A stretch of 64,000 nt of DNA from Bradyrhizobium sp. 186 (GCF_023101685.1 NZ_CP082164.1:2232001-2296000); one strand, 5' to 3'. Shown: positions 55,375 through 64,000, counted from the first letter of the stretch. Notes: a model not told the origin generated them from the letters alone. Program-made: numbers and translations.

Positions 55375-57890
55375 TCGCAACTCTGGCGGAGGCGGCGTTA
55401 CGCTCCTTTGTGCTGGGAGGCGTCGTCTGGTTCGGTCTCAACCTGTTTCGCGTGCGCAATCCGCACGTCCACATGACGGCGTGGGTCGTCGTGCTGCTGG
55501 CGTCGCTGGCGATGCCCTTCGTGATGCATTGGCCGACGCTCACCATCGCGCGGCTGCCTGTGTCTGTGTCTGTGCCGGACGAACTCTGGCCGGCCGATAT
55601 TTCGATGCTGGAGACGCCGCAGCCAACGCTGCCGGTTGCGCCCGGCGCCGCCATGGCGCCCTCGGTAAAGATCGTCGCATCGATCGATTGGTGGCTGGTG
55701 ACCACGATCGTCTATGCCGGCGTTGCCGGCCTCTTGCTGCTGCGGCTCGCCATCGGCCTCGGCCTGACCTGGCGTCTGGCCCGGGTGGCAAAGCCGATGA
55801 GCGGCCCGAAGATGATCGACGCCGACGTGCGCATCAGCCGCGACGTCGGCGGTCCCGTCACCTTTGGCTCGACCATTCTGGTGCCGCCGCAATTCACTGG
55901 CTGGGACGCGAAGAAGCGCCTCGCGGTGCTCGCGCACGAAGGCGCCCATGTTGCCAATCGCGATTTCTACGTCCTGCTGCTTGCGTCTCTCAACCGCGCG
56001 GTGTTCTGGTTCAGTCCGTTCTCGTGGTGGCAGCTTGCGCGACTTGCCGAACTTGCCGAGATCATCAGTGACGCCCAGGCCATCGAAGTCATCGACGACC
56101 GGCTGTCCTATGCGGAAATCCTGCTCGACGTCGCAACCTCCGTGAACCCGCGGCCGGTGGAGCTCGCGATGGCGCGGGCCTCGACCGTCCGCGCCCGTGT
56201 CGAGCGTATCATCGCGGCAGCTGCCATGCCCGTGGCGGTCGGCTGGCGCAAGCGGCTGTGGATCGCGGCAGCAATCGTACCGGCCGTGATCGTGTCGGCC
56301 GGCATGATTGCCTATCGGACGCCGGACCCGGCGCCTTTCGCAGGAGACCTCGGCGAGGCGCCGGCCCAGCATTATCGTCCCTTCGTCAATTTCTATGCCA
56401 TGGGTCCCGCCTCGGTATTCGCCCTCTTCCGCGAGGGCGACGATCTCTACGGACAGCTCACCGGGCAGCGCAGGCTGCGCCTGACGGTTGGCAATGACGG
56501 CACGGCGTCCTACGCGGCCTCGTTCGGCGAGATCACGTTCCCGCTCGATGCGGAGCGCCGATCCTCCGAGCTGATGCTGCACATGAACGGCCGAGACGTG
56601 CGCGCGGTCCGCGTCGCCGAGATGCCGACGCCGGCCGCCGATCCGGCATCGCTCGATCAGTATGTCGGGTGGTTCAGGCTTGCGCCGAATCGCGTGCTCA
56701 CCGTGCGGCGTGACGGCGATCGTCTCTGGTTGCAGGAAACCGGGCAGGGTGGATCTCTGGTTCTCGCCGAGGGCGCTGACGCCTTCTCCATTCGCGGCGA
56801 CCATCTCCTGATCTTTCTGCGCGACGAACAGACCAAGGTCTCGCGCGTGCTGGTCCAGAACGCGTTCACAGGCGCTCGCCTCGCGCCGCGGATCGGCGCG
56901 GCGGTGGCCCAAGCGATCGAAGCCGACTTCGTGCGCCGCCTCGCGGAAGTTCCGGATCGCTTCCGGGATCAGGTCCCGGTCACCGGCGGCAAGGAGGCGA
57001 TCCTGCGCGGGATCGAAGACTTGCGCAGGGGCACGCCGAACTACGATCGCATGAGCGCGCCGCTCGCCGCCAAGATTCATCGCCAGCTCGACGAATTGCA
57101 TGCGACGTTCCTGGCGCTCGGCGCGATCGAATCGATCTTCTTTCGCGGCGTGGGCCCCGGCGGCTACGACATTTATGGCGCCAAGTTCGAGAATGGCACG
57201 GCGGAATTCCGTCTGCTGCTCGAGCCCGACGGCAAGGCCGGCGACGTGATCTTCCGGGCAGACGGCAACGATGAGCTCGGCGGCATCGCCGCCTGCGTGG
57301 AGGAGGCGAATGTGCGCGGCCGCGCCGGCACCTCGCCGATCCGGATCATGGTCTATAACGAGATGGGCGACGACATCCAGGTCTTCAATCTTGATGCAGA
57401 CGGCAATCGCAGGACGCAGAGTGTCGTCAGGGCCAACATGTCCTGGGCCGCTTCGACCACCGTGAACAATCCTTGGGTGATTGCCGACAAATCGGGCCGA
57501 TGTCTGGAGATCCTGCTGCCGGGCCGGCAGACACGCTTCCATAATGTCGAGGCTTCGAACCGCGGCGCGAGGCCCGGGCGCGCCGCACGTCGCGCCGTTC
57601 CGATCGCCAATGGTGAGGAGATGCTGCGGCGCTATATCGAGGGCGTCGGCAAGGGGCAGCCGGACTACGACCACATGACGTCAGAGGTCGCCGACATTAC
57701 GCGTCAGCAGCTTCCGTTCGATCGGGCAATCCTGGCGCGGCTAGGTGCGTTGCGTGCGGTCTCCTTCCGCGGCGTCACCGCGCTCGACAGCGACATCTAC
57801 ATCGCCCAGTTCGCCAACGGCTCGGCGGAGTGGCGCATCGGCGTCAGGAACGGCACGATCACCAAGATCGCGCTCGGGCCGAATTTCTAG
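55371..57890 (+). CDS. BlaR1-like M56 metalloprotease sensor with repeated C-terminal modules
   Basis: 839 residues. N-terminal membrane helices carry the M56 zinc site HEGAH at about residue 190 with the downstream acidic segment AELAEIISDAQAIEV. A last membrane helix lies near 300-318. Two lipocalin-like modules resembling DUF3471 follow (about 335-440 and 445-530, the second with LDQYVGWFRL and GDRLWLQETGQ). Then two copies of a unit with LRxxIEx...G.P.YD.M, LGA...FRGV and DIY....F.NG.AE, at about 538-645 and 747-839. There is no penicillin-binding domain, so it does not sense beta-lactams the BlaR1 way. It probably cleaves the coupled BlaI. Confidence 0.85.
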   Translation: MIATLAEAALRSFVLGGVVWFGLNLFRVRNPHVHMTAWVVVLLASLAMPFVMHWPTLTIARLPVSVSVPDELWPADISMLETPQPTLPVAPGAAMAPSVKIVASIDWWLVTTIVYAGVAGLLLLRLAIGLGLTWRLARVAKPMSGPKMIDADVRISRDVGGPVTFGSTILVPPQFTGWDAKKRLAVLAHEGAHVANRDFYVLLLASLNRAVFWFSPFSWWQLARLAELAEIISDAQAIEVIDDRLSYAEILLDVATSVNPRPVELAMARASTVRARVERIIAAAAMPVAVGWRKRLWIAAAIVPAVIVSAGMIAYRTPDPAPFAGDLGEAPAQHYRPFVNFYAMGPASVFALFREGDDLYGQLTGQRRLRLTVGNDGTASYAASFGEITFPLDAERRSSELMLHMNGRDVRAVRVAEMPTPAADPASLDQYVGWFRLAPNRVLTVRRDGDRLWLQETGQGGSLVLAEGADAFSIRGDHLLIFLRDEQTKVSRVLVQNAFTGARLAPRIGAAVAQAIEADFVRRLAEVPDRFRDQVPVTGGKEAILRGIEDLRRGTPNYDRMSAPLAAKIHRQLDELHATFLALGAIESIFFRGVGPGGYDIYGAKFENGTAEFRLLLEPDGKAGDVIFRADGNDELGGIAACVEEANVRGRAGTSPIRIMVYNEMGDDIQVFNLDADGNRRTQSVVRANMSWAASTTVNNPWVIADKSGRCLEILLPGRQTRFHNVEASNRGARPGRAARRAVPIANGEEMLRRYIEGVGKGQPDYDHMTSEVADITRQQLPFDRAILARLGALRAVSFRGVTALDSDIYIAQFANGSAEWRIGVRNGTITKIALGPNF

Positions 57891-57965
57891 GACTGCCGCG
57901 GACGCCCGGCTGTTGAGCTCCCGATTTCTTGACCGCGACGCCTCGGTCTCTGCTTGCGAGGTCGT

Positions 57966-57996
57966 AGCCGTAATGTTACGGTGTGTAGCATTACGG
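57966..57996. promoter_or_regulatory. Palindromic motifs upstream of the DUF1800 gene
   Basis: CCGTAATGTTACGG (57968-57981) has perfect 6-base arms around TG. Immediately after it, TGTAGCATTACG (57984-57995) matches the candidate BlaI operator at 54941 in 10 of 12 bases. The outer CCGTAAT and ATTACGG are also exact complements. This suggests control by the upstream BlaI-type repressor. Confidence 0.5.
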
Positions 57997-58043
57997 TTCG
58001 TAGCTTCGCCCGTCGGCAGGATCGAAAGAATTGGGTGTTCGTC

Positions 58044-59513
58044 ATGAGCAATTCTGCAAAGGCCGAGTCTGTGCTGGCGCTTCATCGCTTCGGGATGGGG
58101 CCGCGACCGGGATCGATCGCGGCGATCGGGACCGACCTGCGCGGTGCCTTGATCGCCGAGCTCGACCGGCCGCTGCTCTTACCTGCCGCTGCCAGCCTTC
58201 CCTCCAGCGCGAAGGCCTATCGTACCGTGGCCGACGCCAATGCGCGGCGGACGGCGCGCGCCAAGCAGGCCCAGCAGCAGGCAAAGAAGCAGCAGATGGC
58301 TGCGACGCCCGTCATGTCGGAGGACCAAGCGCAGACGCAGGGGCAAGCGGCGGGCCAGAGCGCAGAGAAGGATGCTGCCGAGATGGCGGCGAAGCAGGCG
58401 GCTGACGCCGTTCCTGATCCCGGACGTCCCATCTACTTGCAGGAAGCCAAGCTGCGCACGGAGGCCGCGCTCGCCGCCGACATCGGCTTTGCCGAGCGGT
58501 TGGTGTGGTTCTGGTCCAACCACTTCTGCATCTCCGCCAACAAGATCCAGAGCATGTCCGGCGCCTATGAGCGCGAGGCCGTTCGCGCCAATGCGCTCAG
58601 CCGCTTCGTCGACCTGCTCCAGGCCGTGGAGGGCCATCCGGCGATGCTGTTCTATCTCGACAATCTCGGCTCGATGGGTGCGAACTCGATTGCCGGCATC
58701 AATCGCAGCCGCGGCCTCAACGAGAACATTGCGCGCGAGATCATGGAGCTGCATACGCTCGGCGTGCGGACCGGCTACACCCAGGAGGACGTGATCAGCT
58801 TCGCCAACGTCCTGACCGGTTGGACGCTGGTGCCGCCGGGCGCTGATCCCCAGCATGGCGGCGAGTTCACCTTCAACCCGCGGCTGCACGAGCCCGGCGA
58901 ACAGACCGTGCTCGGCAAGCGCTACGAGCAGGAGGATGCCGAGCAGGGCCGCGCCGTGCTGCGCGACCTCGCTGCGCATCCGGCGACCGCGACCCATGTC
59001 GCGACAAAGCTCGCGCGCCATTTCGTGGCCGACGAGCCGCCGCCGGCGCTGGTCGAGCAGATGGCGAAGACCTTTCGCGACACCGAGGGCGATCTCAAGC
59101 AGGTCGCGATCGCGATGGTGTCGTCGGATGAAGCGTGGCGCGGGCCGCCGTCAAAACTCAAGCGTCCCAGCGAATGGGTCGTCGGCATGGTGCGCGCAAC
59201 GGGCATCACGATCGTCGATCCCACGCGTTTCACCGGCAGCCAGGAGCTGCTCGGCGAGGCGCTGTGGCGCCCGCCGGCGCCCAAGGGTTATCCGGACGAC
59301 GAGGCAAGCTGGATCGACGGCGTCGGCCGGCGGCTCGACGTCGCCAACAATTTTGCCGAGCGCATCACCGGCACGGCCGATCCGCAAGCCATCATCGAGG
59401 ACGTCTTCGCATCCGAGATCTCGCCGGAGGTGAAGCAGGCGGTCGGCCGCGCCGAGAGCCGGCATCAGGCGCTCGCGCTGTTGTTCATGTCGTCGGATTT
59501 TCAGAGGAGGTAA
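58044..59513 (+). CDS. DUF1800 domain-containing protein
   Basis: 489 residues. The N-terminus LALHRFGMGPRPGS and the later RLVWFWSNHFCIS, GLNENIAREIMELHTLGVRTGYTQEDVISFANVLTGWTL are DUF1800 hallmarks. A Gln/Ala/Lys-rich insertion (about residues 70-125) interrupts the N-terminal part. Members are exported or envelope proteins of unknown role, usually paired with DUF1501. No clear signal peptide is seen with the ATG at 58044. It lies next to BlaI/M56 and just upstream of the DUF1501 gene. Confidence 0.88.
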   Translation: MSNSAKAESVLALHRFGMGPRPGSIAAIGTDLRGALIAELDRPLLLPAAASLPSSAKAYRTVADANARRTARAKQAQQQAKKQQMAATPVMSEDQAQTQGQAAGQSAEKDAAEMAAKQAADAVPDPGRPIYLQEAKLRTEAALAADIGFAERLVWFWSNHFCISANKIQSMSGAYEREAVRANALSRFVDLLQAVEGHPAMLFYLDNLGSMGANSIAGINRSRGLNENIAREIMELHTLGVRTGYTQEDVISFANVLTGWTLVPPGADPQHGGEFTFNPRLHEPGEQTVLGKRYEQEDAEQGRAVLRDLAAHPATATHVATKLARHFVADEPPPALVEQMAKTFRDTEGDLKQVAIAMVSSDEAWRGPPSKLKRPSEWVVGMVRATGITIVDPTRFTGSQELLGEALWRPPAPKGYPDDEASWIDGVGRRLDVANNFAERITGTADPQAIIEDVFASEISPEVKQAVGRAESRHQALALLFMSSDFQRR

Positions 59514-59515
59514 GC

Positions 59516-60766
59516 ATGGGCTTCGTCAATCATCTGCCGACGCGGCGCGAACTCCTTGTCGGCTCCGGCGCGCTGTTCGCGTGGAGCCAGATGCCGAGGC
59601 TCGCGCGCGCGGAAGGGCGCGATCCGCGCCTGCTCGTCATCGTCCTGCGCGGTGCGCTCGACGGGTTAGGCGCCGTCGCGCCGGTCGGCGATCCCGACTG
59701 GATCGGCTTGCGCGGCGATCGCGCGCTGGTGCTGGACGGCAAGCCGCCGGCTCTGCCGCTCGATTCCTTTTTCGCGCTCAATCCGGCGATGCCGAACCTG
59801 CATCGGCTCTACAAGACCGGCAAGGCCTCGATCGTCCACGCCACCGCGACGCCCTATCGCGAGCGCTCGCATTTCGACGGCCAGGACGTGCTGGAAAGCG
59901 GCATGTCCAAGCCCGGCGCGATCGGCTCGGGATGGCTCAACCGCGCGCTGGTCGCGCTGGAGTCTGGCGGGCGCGTCGACCCGCGCGGCAGCCGCGCGCT
60001 CGGCATCGGCTCGGTGACTCCGCTGGTGGTGCGCGGCTCCGCGCCGGTGATGACATGGGTGCCGCAAAAACTGCTTCCGGCGAGCGAAGACACGCAAAGC
60101 CGCTTGCTCGATCTCTACCGGCACACCGACCCGAAGCTCGCGACCGTGCTTCAGGCGCGCATGAAGCTCGCTTCGCTCGGCGGCGCGCCCGGCACGGGCG
60201 ATCCGATGTCGGACGATCCGACATTGATGCCGCCCGGCATCGCGCGTGTGCGCGCGTACTTCGCCGAAGCGGCCGGCACCGCCGCGCGTTATCTCGCCAA
60301 GCCCGACGGTCCGCGCGTCGGCGCCATGGGCTTTGTCGGCTGGGACACGCACATCGCGGAAGGCGCGGCCTCGGGCCAGCTCTACAATTTGCTCGGCGCA
60401 CTCGACGGCGCGTTTGCCGCGATCGAGACCAACATGGGCGAGGCGTGGAACGAGACGGTGGTGGCCGTCGTGACCGAGTTCGGCCGCACCGCGCGCATCA
60501 ACGGCACCCAAGGCACGGACCACGGCACCGGTACGGTTGCCTTCCTGGTCGGGGGCGCGCTCGCGGGCGGTCGCATGATTGCGGACTGGCCGGGCCTGAA
60601 GTCCGCGCAACTCTTGGAGGATCGCGACCTCAAGCCGACCACCGACTTGCGCGCCGTGCTGAAGGGGTTGCTCAGGGATCACCTGCGCGTCGAGGAGAAG
60701 GTGCTCGCCGAAACGGTCTTCCCGGGTAGCGCGGACGTCAAACCCATGGGGGGCCTCGTCGGCTGA
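59516..60766 (+). CDS. DUF1501 domain-containing protein, Tat-exported
   Basis: 416 residues. The Tat-like N-terminus TRRELLVGSGALFAWSQM begins a DUF1501 protein; LLVIVLRGALDGLGAVAP, FDGQDVLESGM and VVAVVTEFGRTARINGTQGTDHGTGTVAFLVGG are family motifs (metal-binding His/Asp as in sulfatase-like folds). It starts three bases after the DUF1800 gene, the usual partner. Function is not known. Confidence 0.9.
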   Translation: MGFVNHLPTRRELLVGSGALFAWSQMPRLARAEGRDPRLLVIVLRGALDGLGAVAPVGDPDWIGLRGDRALVLDGKPPALPLDSFFALNPAMPNLHRLYKTGKASIVHATATPYRERSHFDGQDVLESGMSKPGAIGSGWLNRALVALESGGRVDPRGSRALGIGSVTPLVVRGSAPVMTWVPQKLLPASEDTQSRLLDLYRHTDPKLATVLQARMKLASLGGAPGTGDPMSDDPTLMPPGIARVRAYFAEAAGTAARYLAKPDGPRVGAMGFVGWDTHIAEGAASGQLYNLLGALDGAFAAIETNMGEAWNETVVAVVTEFGRTARINGTQGTDHGTGTVAFLVGGALAGGRMIADWPGLKSAQLLEDRDLKPTTDLRAVLKGLLRDHLRVEEKVLAETVFPGSADVKPMGGLVG

Positions 60767-60797
60767 CGGCGCGGCTCCTCGCAACCGGACCGGGTTC

Positions 60798-60965
60798 ATG
60801 ATGTGCACATTGACACAGCGGCAGCTCGACTTTCTCGCCAGCCTGAAGACGGGCTGGCAGCTGCTCTATCGGCGCGAGTTGGCGCGGCTCCTCGAGGGTG
60901 AGGCCGATACCGGTGGGGAGAGGCCGGACACGCGCCCGATCATCTGGCGCGCCGCATCAGGCTGA
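60798..60965 (+). CDS. Small hypothetical protein, 55 aa
   Basis: Starts MMCTLTQRQLDFL and has a helical region LKTGWQLLYRRELARLLEG, ending in a polar tail. It lies 32 bases after the DUF1501 stop. No clear ribosome-binding site. I do not recognise it, and only the amino acid texture supports coding. Confidence 0.4.
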   Translation: MMCTLTQRQLDFLASLKTGWQLLYRRELARLLEGEADTGGERPDTRPIIWRAASG

Positions 60966-61115
60966 TTTTCGCGGGCCTGTCCCGTTCTAGGACATGCGAC
61001 TGTGGTGGAATCGTCACAGCCGGCGCGAAACGGCCGTGGCCGCAGGCCCGCTTTTGTTCCGACAAGGTTCTGCCCTCATTGCCCACCGAACATGAGGCGT
61101 TCGGAGGGGCGTATC

Positions 61116-61643
61116 ATGTCTCGCTTTGCACGTGCCGAAAGGGTCTGGATTTCCCCCGCATCCTCGTGCCGCCAGCCGACCCGGCTGCTGCTTGCAATCA
61201 TCGGCGCCGCGTCGCTCGCTGCTTGCGCGCAATCGCCGGTTGGCCGTCAGAAGGCCGATCTTGCCGGCACGAGCCGGCAGGCCGCGGTCGAGCGGCCTCA
61301 CCGGCTGCAATCGGTGGCGGCGCTGCATCCCCGCCCGATCAGCCGGGTGCGTGTGCCTGATAGTGCCGCTTCCCGTGGCGTTGCGAGCTTCTACTCGGAT
61401 ACGGAGACCGCGAGCGGCGAGAAGTTCGACAAGAACGAATTGACCGCGGCGCATCCGACCCTGCCGTTCGGCACGCGCTTGCGCGTGACCGATGTTTCCA
61501 GCGGCCGCTCGGTGACCGTCAAGGTCAACGATCGCGGACCCTATATTCGCGGCCGCGTGGTCGATGTCTCGCCTTCGGCTGCCGAAGCGCTCGGCATGGT
61601 CGACAGAGGCATCGTCAATGTCCGGCTCGACGTCGTGCAATAA
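61116..61643 (+). CDS. rlpA: RlpA-like lipoprotein (septal ring lytic transglycosylase family)
   Basis: 175 residues. A signal peptide with lipobox (SLAAC near residue 36) is followed by the double-psi barrel RlpA domain: GVASFYSDTETASGEKFDKNELTAAHPTLPFGTRLRVT, then VKVNDRGPYIRGRVVDVSPSAAEALGM. There is no SPOR domain. Members bind or cleave denuded peptidoglycan strands. GGAGGGG lies seven bases before the ATG; earlier starts run into the lipoprotein signal poorly. Confidence 0.9.
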   Translation: MSRFARAERVWISPASSCRQPTRLLLAIIGAASLAACAQSPVGRQKADLAGTSRQAAVERPHRLQSVAALHPRPISRVRVPDSAASRGVASFYSDTETASGEKFDKNELTAAHPTLPFGTRLRVTDVSSGRSVTVKVNDRGPYIRGRVVDVSPSAAEALGMVDRGIVNVRLDVVQ

Positions 61644-61744
61644 GCGCGGTCCATCGACATCAACGTGCCGCGCTTAACCGGCTGTTAGCCGCTGTGAGGC
61701 ACGATGGTCGCCCGAGCAAATCGGGGCTCTCGGGGAGGTGGCGT

Positions 61745-61900
61745 TTGAATACGATCCAGTATCTCGAAGATCAGGCTGCGCGCGCCGAGCGGCTCGCCAA
61801 ACGGATCACGGATGCACTGACGATCGCAAAGCTGCTGACCTTCGCGGGCGAACGCCGCCGGGAGATCGAGGTCATTGCCGGCACGCGGCGGCGCGCTTAA
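61745..61900 (+). CDS. Small hypothetical protein, 51 aa, TTG start
   Basis: From TTG 61745, preceded by GGGAGGT with good spacing, the product is a single amphipathic helix: NTIQYLEDQAARAERLAKRI, then LTIAKLLTFAGERRREI. No family is recognised, though the length and composition look coding. An in-frame ATG at 61694 lacks a ribosome-binding site. It ends just before the convergent gene at 61904. Confidence 0.6.
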   Translation: MNTIQYLEDQAARAERLAKRITDALTIAKLLTFAGERRREIEVIAGTRRRA

Positions 61901-61903
61901 TTC

Positions 61904-62203
61904 TCACGACCGATACGTATGGCTCTCGACGAAATCGCTGAGATAGTCGGGCAGCGTCACGCCATCGATGTCGCAGCGCGCCTGGATTTCGCCGGCGATC
62001 TCGGTCGAGATGTCCTTCATCCAATGTTCGAGGGTGTTGAAGGAAATCACCTTGATCGGGTCGTTGAAGCAGCCGGCGACGAGCTCGCGGATGGTGGCTT
62101 CGATGTCGCTTCGCTCGATAGGGATCTCGGTCGCCTTGTCGCGGCGATCGATCACCACGAACAAGGTCTGGTCTGCGCCATAAGGCACGGTCGGATCTGG
62201 CAT
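61904..62203 (-). CDS. Hypothetical protein, 99 aa
   Basis: Not recognised. The ATG at 62203 (MPDPTVPYG) or 62227 begins it. A predicted mixed fold with TLFVVIDRRDKATEIPIERSDIEATIREL, then NTLEHWMKDISTEIAGEIQ. No signal peptide or membrane segment. It lies beside another unrecognised minus-strand gene. Confidence 0.65.
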   Translation of the reverse strand: MPDPTVPYGADQTLFVVIDRRDKATEIPIERSDIEATIRELVAGCFNDPIKVISFNTLEHWMKDISTEIAGEIQARCDIDGVTLPDYLSDFVESHTYRS

Positions 62204-62331
62204 GTTGGTTTCAAGCATCGCAGGCACTCACGCCTTGACTTCCGATCTGCGATAACGGGAAAAACCGGGAGAAGGTTCCTGCGTTGGTGAGAAGCTTGGC
62301 ATCCGCGTCCAGCCAGAGCTTCAGCACGCAA

Positions 62332-62607
62332 TCAGAGAAACTCCCTCAGCCGAAACAGCTCGGTGACGTGCTCGGGCGACAGGATATCCGTAACCAGCGG
62401 CGGCTGCGGCGCCGTATGAATCTCGTAGAGATGTCGGGTCGCTTCAGGCTTTTCCATGAAAGCCGAGATGCACTCGTCGAGCGTGCCTTCGCTCACCTGG
62501 TAGGAGGCTCTATCCGGCCTCCGCTGATTTGCAAGCGATGGCCATTTATGCAGCGCGGCGAGCGCGCCGAAGTCGACCTTGGTATCTGTAACTAACGCAT
62601 CTCCCAT
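62332..62607 (-). CDS. Hypothetical protein, 91 aa
   Basis: Not recognised. VDFGALAALHKWPSLANQR, then EGTLDECISAFMEKPEATRHLYEI suggests a small helical soluble protein. The spacing of about 105 bases from the next minus-strand gene allows co-transcription. No motifs assign a function. Confidence 0.6.
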   Translation of the reverse strand: MGDALVTDTKVDFGALAALHKWPSLANQRRPDRASYQVSEGTLDECISAFMEKPEATRHLYEIHTAPQPPLVTDILSPEHVTELFRLREFL

Positions 62608-62738
62608 CGCCCCGCCTCACGCCAAAAGAACCCCAGCACACAAGCTTGCGTGCCGGGGCCCACACCAATCGCTGCATCTCAATGCCACGAGCACCCAACG
62701 CGGCGGCCGGGAAATAGTTCCCGGCCGCCTTGTCGCTC

Positions 62739-64000
62739 TTAACTCGCGGCCGCCGCGATTCTGTGCCCCGGGCTGGTGTGTCCGTGGCTGTTCTCGTCGT
62801 CACGCCTCACCTCCGGGGGAAGCCCGGCGAAGCGCCGCAAGGCTTCGGCCATCTGCACCCGGCCCTGGACGCCGGTGATCACCACGTCCGCCATCGTGAA
62901 GGATGAGTGGAAATGACCGCGCGCCCTGAGCAGCTCGACCGGGACGCCGGCAGCCGCCATCGCATCGGCATAGGCGATGCCCTCGTCGCGCAGGGGATCG
63001 AACTCGCAGGTGACGACGAAGGCCGGCGGCAGGCCCGCAACCTTGCCGCGCAGCGGGGAGACGCGCGGATCGGTGCGGTCGGCCGGCGAGCAGTAGAGAT
63101 CCCAGAACCAGTACATCAGCGAGCGCGTCAGGAAATAGCCGGTTGCATTGTCGTCATAGGAAGGACGATCGAACGTGCAGTCGGTGACCGGGCAGACCAG
63201 GAGCTGGCCAGCGATCTCCGGCCCACCGCGGTCGCGCGCGAGCTGGCAGGTGACGGCGGCGATGTTGCCGCCGGCGCTCCAGCCTGAGATCAGCACCGGG
63301 CCGGGCTTACCGCCGAGCTCTTCCGCATGCTCGGCGATCCAGCGCGCCGCCGCGTAGCCGTCCTCGGCCGCAGCCGGGAAGCGATGTTCGGGCGCATGGC
63401 GATAGCCGACGCTGACGAAGATCATGCCGGTTCGCCGCACCATGTCACGGCAGAACGGATCGTCGGACTGCTCGTCGCCCAGCACCCAGCCGCCGCCATG
63501 GAAATAGACCACGACGGGATGTGGCCCCGGCGTTGCCGGCCGGTACAGGCGATAGGGCAGGGGACCATCGGTGCCGGGCAGGGTGCCGTCGACGACGGCA
63601 TCGATCGGCCGTCCCGCGGGGCGGCCCTTGTTGAACTCGTTGACGAAGGCGCGCGCGTCAAGCGCGCCCATCGACTCGATCGGCGGCAGGTTCAATTGCC
63701 CGAGCAGGTTCAGCACCAGCCGCACGTCGGGCTGCAGCCGCACCACCTCGCCGTCATTGCATTGCGCGGTGACGTCGGGACCGGCGAGGTTGAATCCGAG
63801 CATGCCGCGGCTGACGACCTCGTCGCAGATGCTGCGATAGGGGCCGACGCCGCCGGTATAGGGCATCAGACCCTGCACCTTGCCGGGCACGTTGGCGCCC
63901 GTGTACCAGGTGTTGGCGAGCCGGTGCAGCGTCAGCGTCGAACAATCGGCCATGTGCCGGCCCCAGCCCGCCTGCGCCGTCCCGGTGGCTTCGACCGTGG
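62739..64000 (-). CDS. Baeyer-Villiger monooxygenase fused to an alpha/beta-hydrolase (C-terminal part)
   Basis: The frame is open through the window edge, so the 5' end is missing; an internal ATG at 63953 is probably not the true start. The visible N-terminal part reads [25 protein letters not shown] and [13 protein letters not shown], the C-terminal end of flavin Baeyer-Villiger monooxygenases. A hormone-sensitive-lipase-type hydrolase follows: HGGGW oxyanion hole, GWSAGG nucleophile elbow, then acid DPLRDEG and histidine GHFHSS. The pairing would oxygenate a ketone to an ester or lactone and hydrolyse it in one polypeptide. Confidence 0.85.
   Translation of the reverse strand, partial: TVEATGTAQAGWGRHMADCSTLTLHRLANTWYTGANVPGKVQGLMPYTGGVGPYRSICDEVVSRGMLGFNLAGPDVTAQCNDGEVVRLQPDVRLVLNLLGQLNLPPIESMGALDARAFVNEFNKGRPAGRPIDAVVDGTLPGTDGPLPYRLYRPATPGPHPVVVYFHGGGWVLGDEQSDDPFCRDMVRRTGMIFVSVGYRHAPEHRFPAAAEDGYAAARWIAEHAEELGGKPGPVLISGWSAGGNIAAVTCQLARDRGGPEIAGQLLVCPVTDCTFDRPSYDDNATGYFLTRSLMYWFWDLYCSPADRTDPRVSPLRGKVAGLPPAFVVTCEFDPLRDEGIAYADAMAAAGVPVELLRARGHFHSSFTMADVVITGVQGRVQMAEALRRFAGLPPEVRRDDENSHGHTSPGHRIAAAAS

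Noticed and set aside
55398..57674. 758-codon minus-strand open frame opposite the M56 gene
   Set aside because: The opposite strand has HEGAH and membrane helices; this frame shows only Arg/His/Gly-rich shadow sequence.

Overview
The window reads as chromosomal DNA of a Rhizobiales alphaproteobacterium, most likely Bradyrhizobium or a close relative. The evidence is the uniformly high GC, a circularly permuted two-piece tmRNA, an alphaproteobacterial SspB, two DUF2336 paralogues, a near-consensus Irr/ICE box before feoAB, and many long imperfect palindromes of the rhizobial intergenic kind. The genus is an inference. No phage, insertion sequence, CRISPR array, rRNA or tRNA gene was seen; tmRNA is the only structured RNA gene found.

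Layout. 0-7.5 kb: a DUF2336 gene, a truncated acetyltransferase, feoAB (ferrous iron uptake), then a minus-strand housekeeping block of a ribbon-helix-helix protein, DUF4169, fumC, sspB and ssrA. 7.6-11.7 kb: a chromate transporter pair whose second half has an in-frame amber codon, and a tctBA transporter whose receptor gene survives only as a remnant. 11.9-19.8 kb: thyA, a GNAT, folA, hflKC, a DUF2065 protein, degP, serB and miaA. 19.9-27.1 kb: a branched-chain amino acid region with an attenuator leader peptide, ilvI, a threonine dehydratase-like gene, ilvH, a methyltransferase, two exporters and ilvC. 27.3-31.8 kb: a large PDC-PAS3-GGDEF-EAL protein followed by the second DUF2336 gene. 32.3-36.5 kb: an SDR, a small haem-type membrane protein divergent from a frameshifted TetR gene across two perfect operator copies, and an AP-superfamily membrane enzyme. 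36.5-48.7 kb: three ABC systems (OpuC-like, NitT/TauT-like and Liv-like), a NUDIX-like protein, a cupin and ppk2. 49.4-54.7 kb: an MscS channel, an orphan Bug receptor and malic enzyme. 55-60.8 kb: a BlaI/M56 sensor pair next to DUF1800/DUF1501 genes. 61-64 kb: RlpA, small hypotheticals, and a Baeyer-Villiger monooxygenase-esterase fusion cut by the window edge.

How the genes work together. SspB and ssrA are the delivery adaptor and tag RNA of trans-translation, and the neighbouring DUF4169 protein carries a motif resembling the SspB tail. IlvI, IlvH, IlvC and the dehydratase cover the early steps of isoleucine and valine synthesis. ThyA and FolA form the folate-thymidylate cycle. HflK, HflC and DegP serve envelope protein quality control. 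Several genes are visibly decaying (chromate transporter half, tctC, tetR, a GNAT), consistent with ongoing loss of accessory functions.
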